Assembly: GCF_001027745.1 (NCBI RefSeq)
Contig: NZ_LECU01000002.1
Coordinates: 372,001-436,000, forward strand
Source of the DNA: Pedobacter sp. BMA
GTDB lineage: Bacteria > Bacteroidota > Bacteroidia > Sphingobacteriales > Sphingobacteriaceae
Reading direction: 5' to 3'
DNA: 64,000 nt
In this document: positions 52,446-61,964 of the stretch, in pieces
How the letters are laid out: every line of letters starts with the position of its first letter
Position numbering within the stretch: the first letter of the stretch is position 1
Position numbers and translations under genes: made by a program
Notes under the pieces: model-generated
Databases searched by the model: none
What the model saw: the letters and a program-made list of their open reading frames with translations, nothing else
Told to the model about the DNA's origin: nothing

Positions 52446-52699
52446 TAAATATACAATTAGGACTGCCAAACGAGCTTCGTTACTAAATCTGGTAAATTTA
52501 TCCAAGCGAAGTAAGTACTGCATCGAAACCTTATACAGGCTATAGGGTACGGTGCTTGCTTATTTTTTACTTGGAGCCTCCCGCAAGGTTGGTCGGCCCA
52601 CCAGAGCCATGTAGTAGAGGATAGTAAGTTGCCGTGCCCTATTGCCATAAAATAGACACGCTCTTCTCCTCCTTGGGGCTCATCAAAATATGATGAGCG
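52446..52699 (+). ncRNA. Structured 5' leader of the ECF sigma operon
   Basis: The leader encloses a long-range pairing of ATAGGGTACGG (52542-52552) with CCGTGCCCTAT (52632-52642), with one G-U pair. Within it lie smaller pairings such as CTTGC with GCAAG. A perfect hairpin, GCTCATCA/TGATGAGC with loop AAATA (52678-52698), ends 1 nt before the ATG. It has the look of a cis-regulatory RNA or a recurrent structured element. A minus-strand frame across it has no support. Confidence 0.5.
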
Positions 52700-53266
52700 A
52701 TGGCAAAGGTTCAAAAAATTTTAGATTCAGAATTACTAATCCAATTAAAAAATGGAAACCATTCCGCATACACCGAAATTTACGACCGCTACTTTTATTT
52801 AATGTTCACTTTCGCTTACAAAAAGCTTAGGGATGAAGAACTTGCAAAAGACTTTGTTCAAGAACTTTTCATAACCTTATGGAACAAAAGAGAATCACTT
52901 TCCGAAAGGGGGAAACTGTCGTCTTACCTATACATATCTATCAGGAGCAGAATTCTTGATCATTTTGCACATCAAAAAGTAGAAAGTAAATATTTAGACT
53001 TCTTAAAAAGTTATCAAATTAAGACAAATGAGCAAACGGATCATTTGATAAGAGAGAAAGAACTGGGCAAATATATTGACAAAGAAATCCAAAGGCTTCC
53101 CAGAAAAATGAGGCAAGTTTTTGAACTTAGCAGAAAAGAAAATTTAAGTCATACCGAAATTGCTAAGAGATTAGAAATCACTGAAAACAACGTCTCGCAA
53201 CACTTATCTAATGCTTTAAAAATCTTCCGAATTAAGCTTGGAAATATATTTCCGTTATTATTATAA
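52700..53266 (+). CDS. ECF-type RNA polymerase sigma factor
   Basis: The 188-residue protein has sigma region 2 (AYTEIYDRYFYLMFTFAYKK, AKDFVQELFITLWNKRESLS) and region 4 (LPRKMRQVFELSRKENLSHT, EIAKRLEITENNVSQHLSNA). This is the Bacteroidota FecI-like class that pairs with FecR and TonB receptors. It is followed 67 nt later by FecR. A start-codon-adjacent hairpin may control its translation. Confidence 0.9.
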   Translation: MAKVQKILDSELLIQLKNGNHSAYTEIYDRYFYLMFTFAYKKLRDEELAKDFVQELFITLWNKRESLSERGKLSSYLYISIRSRILDHFAHQKVESKYLDFLKSYQIKTNEQTDHLIREKELGKYIDKEIQRLPRKMRQVFELSRKENLSHTEIAKRLEITENNVSQHLSNALKIFRIKLGNIFPLLL

Positions 53267-53333
53267 TTTTATTAAGAAAAAATTCTAAGATCAACATTTG
53301 CAAATCGTACTACGTCCAAATCAACTCGCTGAA

Positions 53334-54425
53334 ATGGACAACGAACAAGCAAGGGAACTTTTAAGGAAGTACAATTCTGGTCAATGCAATGAATCTGAAA
53401 AGGCATTGATTGAGAAATCATTCTTTGCATTCAATGAACAATCAATTGAAATTTCCCGAAAAAAAATTAAAGCACTCAAAAGACAAGTTTCAAAAAGATT
53501 ACCTATATCCAAATCACGTTCTTTAAAGGCTGTTATCACAATTTCGACTGCCGCAGCTGCCATTGCTTTCGCAATCTATATGTGTAACCCCCAACTAGAG
53601 AATAATATAAACAGAAGTCTGCGTATAGCAGAACAAATTTTCCCAAAAGGAAATACAGCATTGATCACGCTATCAAATGGAAAAACTATTGAGCTTGATC
53701 CAAATCAAAGTGAGGTAAAAATAGCCAACTCTGGATTAAGCTACAGTGATGGAACAAAAATAAAAATGAATTCCTTGGTGGAATCTCAAACCATTTCCAC
53801 ACCTAATGGTGGAGAATATAAGATAGTATTGTCCGACGGCACCAAAGTATGGCTAAACGCCGCTACTGTTTTACAATATCCTACCAGTTTTAGAGAGCGG
53901 ACTGAACGTAGGGTAAAACTGGTCAGCGGCGAGGCCTACTTTGAAGTAGCGAAAGACAAAAACCACCCATTTATTGTTTCTTCCAAAAATCAAAATCTCA
54001 CAGTTCTTGGAACTCATTTCAATATTAATACCTATGAGAAAAATGTTAGCACTACCCTTCTAGAAGGTTCAGTTAAACTAAATACTAAAAATGATTTTGC
54101 TTCCATCATATTGAAACCAGGAGAGAAATCCATAGCAGATGGCGAAAGTTTTAAAAAAACTGATGGCGATCTGGATTTGAATATGGCCTGGAAAAATGGT
54201 AAGATAAAGTTTAGGGATGCAGATTTAAAATCGATCTTAAATGAGGCAGAACGATGGTATGATATCAAAGTCGAGTACGAAAATAACATTCCAAACCTGT
54301 ATTTGACGGGTGGAATCTCAAGGAAATCAGATCTATCAACACTGCTAAAGTTGTTAAAGATGAGCGGAGTAAATTTTTCATTGAATGAAAAAAAAGGAAC
54401 TAAAATCTTGACAATAAAATCTTAA
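53334..54425 (+). CDS. FecR-type anti-sigma factor
   Basis: ATG 53334 (MDNEQARELLRKYNSGQCNE) is the start; an in-frame TTG at 53298 lies upstream. The protein of about 363 residues has a cytoplasmic sigma-binding N-terminus, a membrane segment (AVITISTAAAAIAFAIYMCN) and a periplasmic FecR domain (VLSDGTKVWLNAATVLQYPT, RRVKLVSGEAYFEVAKDKNH). The C-terminal DUF4974 part contains DADLKSILNEAERWYDIKVE. It senses the state of the receptor encoded downstream and gates the sigma factor. Confidence 0.9.
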   Translation: MDNEQARELLRKYNSGQCNESEKALIEKSFFAFNEQSIEISRKKIKALKRQVSKRLPISKSRSLKAVITISTAAAAIAFAIYMCNPQLENNINRSLRIAEQIFPKGNTALITLSNGKTIELDPNQSEVKIANSGLSYSDGTKIKMNSLVESQTISTPNGGEYKIVLSDGTKVWLNAATVLQYPTSFRERTERRVKLVSGEAYFEVAKDKNHPFIVSSKNQNLTVLGTHFNINTYEKNVSTTLLEGSVKLNTKNDFASIILKPGEKSIADGESFKKTDGDLDLNMAWKNGKIKFRDADLKSILNEAERWYDIKVEYENNIPNLYLTGGISRKSDLSTLLKLLKMSGVNFSLNEKKGTKILTIKS

Positions 54426-54509
54426 CACACAATAAAAATACACTTTAACCCCAGATCGCCTATGTAGAAAATTTGAAATTTAATTTAGTTAATGATTCCA
54501 GATAAAAAA

Positions 54510-54540
54510 GCCGGAGGTGTTTTCGAAGAACACCACCGGC
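54510..54540 (+). other. Hairpin between fecR-type and susC-type genes
   Basis: GCCGGAGGTGTT pairs with AACACCACCGGC with one A-A mismatch and a 7-nt loop. No T-run follows, so it may act as an attenuator or processing site that sets SusC levels relative to the regulators. Confidence 0.6.
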
Positions 54541-54603
54541 AAAGTCTGGCGCATTAATATCAAGGACTAACTCAACATTTTATCAACCAAACCAAACAAA
54601 AGT

Positions 54604-57600
54604 ATGATTTTTTATCAACTGAGAAGAAAGCACCACCAAAAACATCTTTCTTCTCCTCCGCGGATCCAGTTTTCTGATCCGTGCTGGAGATACCTTAATA
54701 GTTTATTTAGCCGTTGCAATGTGCTTATCATGCTGCTAGCATTATTTTTTACTACTGAATCTAAAGCGCAAAATATTACTATCAACGCAAAACAGGTCAC
54801 ATTGAGGTCTGTGATGGATAAGATTGAGCAACAAAGTGGATATGATTTCTGGTACAATAAAAACACATTAAATGAAGAGCTCAAAATAGATATCGAAATA
54901 AAATCAGAATCATTAAGCGATGTTTTACGGAAAATATTTGAACCCAGGCAACTAGAATTTGAGATCATTGAAAAAACAATTTTTTTGAAACTTGTACAGA
55001 AAAAAAAACCTACAAATCCTACTGGCCCAACAAATAATGAAATACGAGGAATTGTAACGGACGAAAAAGGCGATCCAATTCCAAATGCAACTATAAAAAT
55101 AAAGGGCTCAACCCTTGCAACGCTCGCAGATGATAAAGGTTTGTTCAAATTAGGCGAACTTCCAGAATCAGGCATATTGATAGCAACCTCATTAGGTTTT
55201 AAAGAGCAAGAATTTTCATTCTCTCAGCTTAACAAAAATGAATTAGTCATAGTATTAGTTGAATCTGAACGGATGCTTGAAGAGGTTAAGATCGTCAGTA
55301 CCGGTTATCAGAATATCTCAAAAGAAAGAGCCACGGGAAGTTTTGTTCAGCCAAATAGAGACATGCTTGAGGCAAGAGTTGCACCAGACATTCTTAGTAA
55401 ACTTGAAGGGATAACTAGTGGCCTTCTTTTTAATCGAAATACACTTTCAACTAATGCAGGGAAAAATGATCTATCGATTCGTGGCAGGAGTACTATATTC
55501 GCAAATGACCAACCATTAATCGTTGTCGATAATTTTCCGTTTAATGGTGACATAAATACAATTAACCCCAACGATGTAGAAACAATTACCGTATTGAAAG
55601 ATGCTGCTGCTGCATCAATATGGGGAGTTAGAGCTGGTAATGGGGTAATTGTCATTACCACAAAGCGAGGCAAAGTTGGGCAGGATCTCAATATATCGAT
55701 GAATGCTAATTTGACTACTTCAAAAATGGTCAACCCGTTTTATAATCCGAATTATCTTCCATCCTCAGAATATATTAATCTAGAAACATTTTTATTCAAA
55801 AATGGTAAATATGATGCGAGCATAAATGATGTCGTCAATTTTCCTGTCATTTCTCCTGTTGTCCAAATATTAAATCTTCAGCGCAATGGACAGTCATCCG
55901 ATGAGACGGAGAGGCAGTTAAAGGCTTTGCGATCGAATGACTATCGCAATGAAGAACTGAAATATTTTTATAGAAATCCACTTTCACAACAATACCAACT
56001 TTCAATAAGCGGGGCAACCTCGAAAGCGACATATTATTTATCGACCGGTTACGATAAATTAAGATTTAACATCAAGGGAAATGACAATGATAGGTTGACA
56101 ATAAACAGTCAAAATACCTTCCGTCCAATAAAAGACCTTGAAGTTCAAGCCGGGATTTACTACGTCCGCTCAAATTCACAGACTGATAATACTTTTGGGG
56201 CAGTATCTTCGGGTACAAACTTTTTACCATATTACAACCTAGCTAATGCCGATGGAATTCCATTAACTTTTGATAGAGATTATAGTAGCTCATTTAAACA
56301 GGCATCAATAGCGAGAGGTTTTCTGGATTGGATATATATACCGCTTAACGAGATTGGTCGTTTTCCCACAAACACGAAGAATAACGATCTCCGCCTAACA
56401 ACAGGCCTCCAATACAGCATTCTCAACGGATTAAATGCCGAAATTAAATATCAATTTCAACAGATAGATAATACGGGGAGATTGCTAAATGGAATTGAGT
56501 CCTATCAGGCAAGAAATCTCATTAACCAGTACTCCATATTAACTGCAAATAAAGTGAATGGATACAATGTACCTATTGGCGGGGTACTAAATATTAATAA
56601 TGGCAAAACCATTTCTAACAACATCAGAACCCAGCTCAATTTCCAGAGAGATTTCGCAAAAAATTCCATCTCTGCCTTGGTGGGATATGAACTTTCTGAA
56701 TTTACCACCGATGCTTATGGGAATACCTATTATGGTTATAATGATGAACTAGGTACATTTGGTCAGGTCAATTCTGTCACCACAGTTAATTTAAATCCTT
56801 CTGGTACTGGAACTATTAATACCTATTCACCGATAACCGCTCGCCTTGACCGCTTCCGTTCTACTTTTGGAAATATAAGCTACAGCTATAATAATGTATA
56901 CACTCTCTCTGCAAGTGCAAGAATCGATGGGTCAAATTATTTTGGAGTAAAAACAAATCAAAAGAACGTGCCATTGTGGTCAATTGGAGCGCTTTGGAAT
57001 ATAAATAAGGAGAAGTTTTACACATCAAGTCTGATTCCTAAACTGGTATTAAGAACTTCATATGGCTATAATGGAAACCTTGATAAAGGAAATACAGGTA
57101 TAACTACTTTTAGATATAGTCCGAATGGTGCACTTTATACAAATCAAACTTATGCGAATATTGTCAGTATAGGAAATCCAGAGCTCCGCTGGGAAAAAAT
57201 TGGTATTCTGAACATAGGGATTGATTTTATGTTGAAAGGAAACTTTCTCAGCGGAACAATTGAGTACTATCATAAAAAAGGAGAAGATATATTGGGCGAT
57301 CGTGCTTTTGCTGCCAATACTGGAATAACAACGCAAAGGGGCAACTATTCGGATATGGTAGCGGATGGACTCGATTTTGCTATCAACTCCCAAAATCTAA
57401 AAGGCAAATTCGGATGGACTAGTTCCCTGTTATTTTCCTTTGTTAAGGATAAGGTAACCAAGTATGATGTAATCGACCCAAACAGCGTCAATTACGTTGG
57501 AGGAACTTTCAACAACAAGCCAATAATCGGTCGGCCAGTATTTGGTATCTACAGTTATCCTTCTGCTGGACTTGATCCTGCAAACGGAGACCCCCGTGGG

Positions 57601-58197
57601 TATCTTAATAGTGAAATTAGCAAAAACTATAGTTCTATAATTAACAGTGCAACGATTGATCAACTTGAGTATGATGGGCCTGCACGGCCAACTGTTTTTG
57701 GCGGTTTAAATAACAGGTTAACCTACAAAAACATAGCTCTATCATTCAACATAAGTTACAAACTCGGATATTATTTCAGAAGGTCGACGGTGAATTATTT
57801 CAATATGTACAATCGCGGACTGAGTATGAATATGAATAAAGATTTTATAGATCGATGGCAAAAGCCTGGTGATGAACATATTACAAATACCCCATCTATA
57901 GCGCCTTATAATGTGACGGCGTTAAGGGATCAATTTTATCAAGGAACAAATGCTACAGTTGAACCAGGCGATCATATTCGGTTGCAGGATGTTTCGTTAG
58001 CTTACACCTTGGACAAATCAAACTGGAAGAAAATTCCATTTGCACAAATTCAGTTATATGTATATGCAAATAATTTAGGCATTCTCTGGAGAAAAAGTGA
58101 CTATGGGTTAGATCCCGATGTTGTTCCAACAATCAATAACAGACTTTTAAATCTAACACCCAAAAGTATTTCTTTTGGAATAAAAACTAACTTTTAA
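54604..58197 (+). CDS. SusC/RagA-type TonB-dependent outer-membrane receptor
   Basis: The 1197-residue receptor has a signal region (LIMLLALFFTTESKAQN) and a secretin/TonB N-terminal (STN) domain (VTLRSVMDKIEQQSGYDFWY), expected in receptors that signal through FecR. A carboxypeptidase-like domain (IRGIVTDEKGDPIPNATIKI) and the plug (SIRGRSTIFANDQPLIVVDN, VLKDAAAASIWGVRAGNGVI) follow. The rest is a beta-barrel ending SFGIKTNF. It imports a ligand together with the adjacent SusD. The ligand is unknown; no glycan-degrading enzyme is encoded nearby, so a peptide or metal complex is as likely as a sugar. Confidence 0.93.
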   Translation: MIFYQLRRKHHQKHLSSPPRIQFSDPCWRYLNSLFSRCNVLIMLLALFFTTESKAQNITINAKQVTLRSVMDKIEQQSGYDFWYNKNTLNEELKIDIEIKSESLSDVLRKIFEPRQLEFEIIEKTIFLKLVQKKKPTNPTGPTNNEIRGIVTDEKGDPIPNATIKIKGSTLATLADDKGLFKLGELPESGILIATSLGFKEQEFSFSQLNKNELVIVLVESERMLEEVKIVSTGYQNISKERATGSFVQPNRDMLEARVAPDILSKLEGITSGLLFNRNTLSTNAGKNDLSIRGRSTIFANDQPLIVVDNFPFNGDINTINPNDVETITVLKDAAAASIWGVRAGNGVIVITTKRGKVGQDLNISMNANLTTSKMVNPFYNPNYLPSSEYINLETFLFKNGKYDASINDVVNFPVISPVVQILNLQRNGQSSDETERQLKALRSNDYRNEELKYFYRNPLSQQYQLSISGATSKATYYLSTGYDKLRFNIKGNDNDRLTINSQNTFRPIKDLEVQAGIYYVRSNSQTDNTFGAVSSGTNFLPYYNLANADGIPLTFDRDYSSSFKQASIARGFLDWIYIPLNEIGRFPTNTKNNDLRLTTGLQYSILNGLNAEIKYQFQQIDNTGRLLNGIESYQARNLINQYSILTANKVNGYNVPIGGVLNINNGKTISNNIRTQLNFQRDFAKNSISALVGYELSEFTTDAYGNTYYGYNDELGTFGQVNSVTTVNLNPSGTGTINTYSPITARLDRFRSTFGNISYSYNNVYTLSASARIDGSNYFGVKTNQKNVPLWSIGALWNINKEKFYTSSLIPKLVLRTSYGYNGNLDKGNTGITTFRYSPNGALYTNQTYANIVSIGNPELRWEKIGILNIGIDFMLKGNFLSGTIEYYHKKGEDILGDRAFAANTGITTQRGNYSDMVADGLDFAINSQNLKGKFGWTSSLLFSFVKDKVTKYDVIDPNSVNYVGGTFNNKPIIGRPVFGIYSYPSAGLDPANGDPRGYLNSEISKNYSSIINSATIDQLEYDGPARPTVFGGLNNRLTYKNIALSFNISYKLGYYFRRSTVNYFNMYNRGLSMNMNKDFIDRWQKPGDEHITNTPSIAPYNVTALRDQFYQGTNATVEPGDHIRLQDVSLAYTLDKSNWKKIPFAQIQLYVYANNLGILWRKSDYGLDPDVVPTINNRLLNLTPKSISFGIKTNF

Positions 58198-58202
58198 CCG
58201 AT

Positions 58203-59576
58203 ATGAAATATCAAATAAACACTTTAGTAGCCGTTACGCTCCTCATAAATATCGTGATTTTTACTTCATGTAGAAAAGATTGGCTAGATATTAAGCCTGA
58301 AAAATCATTAGTTGTACCTACTACCATTAAAGACTTTCAGGCCCTATTGGACAATACCACACTTATTTTTAATTCTCAGGCGGGAGGCGCCGGAGAAATG
58401 TCAGCAGGAGACTTTTTCTTATTGAATGCATCATATTCTTCGCTGTTCAGCAGTGAAGAAAAGTCGGCCTTTATATGGTCTAACACGGAAAATTTTTATA
58501 ATGGAGAACCAAGTGCAGATTGGGCAGGTGCATATAAGCGAATTTTAAACGCAAACATAATTTTGGAAGGTCTCGATAAAATATCTCCATCGCAAACTGA
58601 GCTATTAAGTTGGAACAATGCGAAGGGAAGCGCACTTTTCTTTCGTGCATTTGACTACTATAGCCTATCACAACAATATTGTAAACCTTACCTAGAGGCA
58701 ACAGCATCCTCAGATCTTGGGATTCCGATTAGAACTGAGCCAAATGTTAACATCTCTGTAAGCAGAGGAAACCTGCAACAGACTTATGCACAGATTATCG
58801 ACGATCTAAGGAAATCTATTTCATTACTTCCAATTGAACCATCAGTCAAAACAAGACCATCAAAACATGCTGCCTATTCAATGCTTTCAAGAATATATCT
58901 ATCTATGGAATCTTATGATCAGGCTTTCCTCTATGCAGATTCTGCGCTGCAGGTCAGAAATACTCTTATGAATTTTTCTGCACTAAACGCGGCTGCAACA
59001 TATCCTATAGCGAGGTTTAATACTGAGGTCATATTTCAGAGTACTTTCAGTTATGGTATTTTTGCAGCAAGTAGGTTGCTGGTTGACCCATTACTATTTT
59101 CATCATACGCTCTAAATGATTTACGAAGAACTATATATTTTACAAATGCATCTGGGGGGATGACCTATAAGGGAAGCTATAATGGAGATAAAAATTTATT
59201 CGGCGGTTTAACAATAGATGAACTATATTTAATTAGAGCCGAATGCTATGCTAGGAAAGGAAATAAGGATGACGCGCTCAAAGATCTTAATTATCTATTA
59301 AGAACAAGATGGCTTGGTACATTTCAAGACATAACAGCCACTACTCCTGATGATGCGCTGGGGAAAATATTAATAGAACGTAGAAAAGAATTGATATTTC
59401 GTGGAGTTAGGTGGTCAGATTTAAGAAGGCTGAATAGAGACTCAAGGTTTCGGTCAACACTTACAAGGACCGTAAATGGACAGACCTACACATTAGCTCC
59501 CCAAGACAGTAAGTATGTTTTGCCAATCGATGAAACTGAAATTAGACTTAGTGGGATTCAACAAAATATTAGATAA
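58203..59576 (+). CDS. SusD/RagB-type surface lipoprotein
   Basis: The 457-residue protein has a lipobox-like end of signal (INIVIFTSCRKDWLDIKPEK) and SusD TPR-type helices (AGAYKRILNANIILEGLDKI, GSALFFRAFDYYSLSQQYCK). It contains HAAYSMLSRIYLSMESYDQA and the C-terminal ILIERRKELIFRGVRWSDLR block. It caps the SusC barrel and binds the ligand. It starts 5 nt after the receptor stop. Confidence 0.93.
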   Translation: MKYQINTLVAVTLLINIVIFTSCRKDWLDIKPEKSLVVPTTIKDFQALLDNTTLIFNSQAGGAGEMSAGDFFLLNASYSSLFSSEEKSAFIWSNTENFYNGEPSADWAGAYKRILNANIILEGLDKISPSQTELLSWNNAKGSALFFRAFDYYSLSQQYCKPYLEATASSDLGIPIRTEPNVNISVSRGNLQQTYAQIIDDLRKSISLLPIEPSVKTRPSKHAAYSMLSRIYLSMESYDQAFLYADSALQVRNTLMNFSALNAAATYPIARFNTEVIFQSTFSYGIFAASRLLVDPLLFSSYALNDLRRTIYFTNASGGMTYKGSYNGDKNLFGGLTIDELYLIRAECYARKGNKDDALKDLNYLLRTRWLGTFQDITATTPDDALGKILIERRKELIFRGVRWSDLRRLNRDSRFRSTLTRTVNGQTYTLAPQDSKYVLPIDETEIRLSGIQQNIR

Positions 59577-59578
59577 TC

Positions 59579-60928
59579 ATGAAAGGAAAATTTGAAAAGT
59601 TTATGGTTATCGCAATATTCATATTCACAGCGTCAACAACTTCGGCCCAGCAAAATTTCCTAAAATTAGGAGATACTTTACCAGAAATAGTCATTCCAAA
59701 TATTTTAAATCACAAAACGAATTTGTCCAATACGGGCGATTTCAGGGGAAAACTTTTGATCCTTGACTTTTGGGGCACCTGGTGTGCTCCTTGCATTGCA
59801 AATATCCCTAAGATGGACAGTCTACAAAAGGAATTTGGAGATAAAGTTCAATTTTTGCCTATTACTGATGAACCTCTTGAAAGGGTTAAAAGGTTTGCGG
59901 ATAACTACCTTTCTTTAAATGGCAAAAAGGTTATGACCGTGTATAATGACATAGCTATCAAGAAGATGTTCAACATAGGAGCTTTGCCATATTACGTGTG
60001 GATAGATGAAAATGGAAAGATTATTGCAAAAACAACTGATAAGGAGTTGACGGTAGAATTGATTAGTCAGGCGCTCAAAAAAAACACTAAGAACATTAAT
60101 AGCCGGACAGATAGAAGTACGGCTAATATAGATTTAAAAAGACCCATCTTTAACGTTTCTTATTCAGAAATTGGTAGCACACAAAGTGTATCGACAGATA
60201 GTAATAGATTAAGCCAGACCACCGTTAGCAACTATATCCCCGGATTAAAAAGTCAAACACACTATGATGGTATTCATTACTTTTCGATGAATACTTCCGT
60301 AGCAAATCAATACACTCATATGTATGCAATGTTATACTACGGACAAATGACACCTAGTATATTAAGTAAGGGCAGAATAAGATATGAAATAACTGATGAA
60401 AGAAAGCTTGCCCGTTTGAAAAGTGATTCGCGTGGTCAAGAATATACTGACTTTTTAATCAAGAACGGGGCGTGCTATGAATTAATCTGGCCTAAATCTA
60501 CCACACTTAATCGAAAGCAATTACTTAACTGGGTAAAATCAGACCTAGATCGAAACTTTGGTGACCCCCTTAAGATTGCCGTTAATATTGAAAAATTATT
60601 AGTTGATAGTTGTCTAGTTTTGGAAAGAATTGATCCAAAAATTAATATAAAATCTGTTGCCGTTGAGAGTAACGAAGAATTTGATAGGTACAGTTATAAA
60701 TCATCCAACATTCCATTTTCCATTTTCTTCGAAAGGTTGTCTGGTTACTACCTTCAATTATCAGACATGCCCTTACTAGATCATACAGGGATTTCGGGAA
60801 ATGTTGATCTGAACATTAAAGGCGACTTGAAAAACATCAGCGATTTAAATGGGCAACTAAAAAAATATGGTTTACGAATAGTCGTAAAATCTGCCGTAGC
60901 AGACGTCATAGTTTTTAAAGATTTATAA
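59579..60928 (+). CDS. TlpA-like thiol-disulfide protein with C-terminal DUF3738-like domain
   Basis: The 449-residue protein has a signal peptide (VIAIFIFTASTTSAQ) and a TlpA/ResA thioredoxin domain with FWGTWCAPCIANIPKMDSLQ (Cys69, Cys72). A long extension ends with NIKGDLKNISDLNGQLKKYG and LRIVVKSAVADVIVFKDL, resembling the DUF3738/TIGR03435-type domain often fused to or next to TlpA in this phylum. It begins 2 nt after susD, which ties disulfide chemistry to the uptake system. A reductase role is likely from the family; the partner is unknown. Confidence 0.85.
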   Translation: MKGKFEKFMVIAIFIFTASTTSAQQNFLKLGDTLPEIVIPNILNHKTNLSNTGDFRGKLLILDFWGTWCAPCIANIPKMDSLQKEFGDKVQFLPITDEPLERVKRFADNYLSLNGKKVMTVYNDIAIKKMFNIGALPYYVWIDENGKIIAKTTDKELTVELISQALKKNTKNINSRTDRSTANIDLKRPIFNVSYSEIGSTQSVSTDSNRLSQTTVSNYIPGLKSQTHYDGIHYFSMNTSVANQYTHMYAMLYYGQMTPSILSKGRIRYEITDERKLARLKSDSRGQEYTDFLIKNGACYELIWPKSTTLNRKQLLNWVKSDLDRNFGDPLKIAVNIEKLLVDSCLVLERIDPKINIKSVAVESNEEFDRYSYKSSNIPFSIFFERLSGYYLQLSDMPLLDHTGISGNVDLNIKGDLKNISDLNGQLKKYGLRIVVKSAVADVIVFKDL

Positions 60929-60929
60929 T

Positions 60930-60953
60930 AAAAGGGGATTTTATTCCCCTTTT
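60930..60953. terminator. Bidirectional terminator between convergent operons
   Basis: AAAAGGGGA and TCCCCTTTT pair perfectly around a 6-nt loop and end in T's on both strands. It separates the plus-strand tlpA-like gene from the minus-strand DUF6520-like gene. Confidence 0.85.
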
Positions 60954-60958
60954 AATCT

Positions 60959-61270
60959 TTATTCAAAATGACCAGGTTCAAGTGTATCACTTTGTTGCGT
61001 TACCCCAGTTGTTGGAAGTGGTGTTCCGTCGGCAGTTGGACTTGGATTACTTCCTAAATCCCATTCCATGGAGCATAACGACCCTCCATTTTCGCAACGA
61101 TCGCCAGAGAAATATTGATATCCGTTAGGATCGGACGCATTCGGATAATTAATTGCGTCAACTTTATAATATCTAATTACAGCTCGCTTATTTTTTGCTG
61201 TAAAAGCGCTACTACCCACTATCAGAGCAACTGCTGCGAAGCTCATGATCATTTTTTGAACTTTGTTCAT
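60959..61270 (-). CDS. Small secreted DUF6520-like protein
   Basis: The 103-residue protein starts with a conserved-looking signal (KMIMSFAAVALIVGSSAFTA). The mature part is short and variable: TyrTyr-Val context, then GDRCENGGSLCSMEWDLGSN with two Cys that could form a disulfide, and a low-complexity tail rich in Thr, Pro and Gly. This layout fits the DUF6520 group, found beside MauE-like and TlpA genes. The 59-nt overlap with the upstream gene indicates tight coupling. The function is unknown. Confidence 0.65.
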   Translation of the reverse strand: MNKVQKMIMSFAAVALIVGSSAFTAKNKRAVIRYYKVDAINYPNASDPNGYQYFSGDRCENGGSLCSMEWDLGSNPSPTADGTPLPTTGVTQQSDTLEPGHFE

Positions 61271-61754
61271 AATTTTTAAAATTTAACTTTTGTGATTCTT
61301 TATTTAAGGTATTACTTAGACGAATGGCTATGATTGAAAGAAGGATAAATCCTATGTTAAACCAAAGATGTTCCGTCCAGGTTAATGTTTCGATGACACC
61401 CCCGCAATGACATGGAAGCTTACTCGCCCAGATCAACGCGATCAAAATATACATTGTAAAAATTATCATCACTCCTAAAAAGCACCAAAGTCCAATCTTT
61501 GCAGTTTCTGGTATTAATAATAGCACTGAAATCAGGAGCTCGACAATTGGGACTGTCCAACTAATGAAAAAGGCAAATTTTCCTATCAGTTCAACTCTAG
61601 CAATTCCATTCATAAACCGTTCATGGTCCATAATCTTTTCGTATGCCGTATAGGCGAAAAGCGAGGCGAGAATGATATTGATCAGTAAAACGAAAAATTC
61701 TTTTGTCTTTGGATCAATGCAAATTGAAATAACTTTAACTTTCAATGTTTTCAT
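61212..61754 (-). CDS. MauE/DoxX-like redox-associated membrane protein
   Basis: The 180-residue protein has four membrane segments (EFFVLLINIILASLFAYTAY, FAFFISWTVPIVELLISVLL, GLWCFLGVMIIFTMYILIAL and WFNIGFILLSIIAIRLSNTL). The motif LPCHCGGVIETLTWTEHLWF is typical of Bacteroidota MauE-like proteins. The family helps maturation of disulfide-containing periplasmic proteins. Its 3' end runs 59 nt into the DUF6520-like gene in another frame. A TlpA-like gene lies just beyond, convergent. Confidence 0.8.
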   Translation of the reverse strand: MKTLKVKVISICIDPKTKEFFVLLINIILASLFAYTAYEKIMDHERFMNGIARVELIGKFAFFISWTVPIVELLISVLLLIPETAKIGLWCFLGVMIIFTMYILIALIWASKLPCHCGGVIETLTWTEHLWFNIGFILLSIIAIRLSNTLNKESQKLNFKNYEQSSKNDHELRSSCSDSG

Positions 61755-61964
61755 AATATACTTGATTGATTATTCATCGATGACGTGGTATCCGCCACAG
61801 GGAATCCTTGTTTCCCATTACATAATTTCACTCTTTGTCACAGCACTCCTTTCTGATTGATGCACACTTAATTGTTGCGCTAATCAAATTTCGGATGTAT
61901 TCCTTAAAAGAATACTATACTATTGTTGCCAGTTAATGGAACCATTGTAACCAATTCAAGTCAG

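Noticed and set aside
52457-52714. Minus-strand frame of 85 codons across the sigma-factor leader
   Set aside because: It opposes the sigma gene, overlaps its start and the strong stems, and is rich in Trp/Cys/Arg in a way typical of translated structured RNA. The leader interpretation explains the sequence better.
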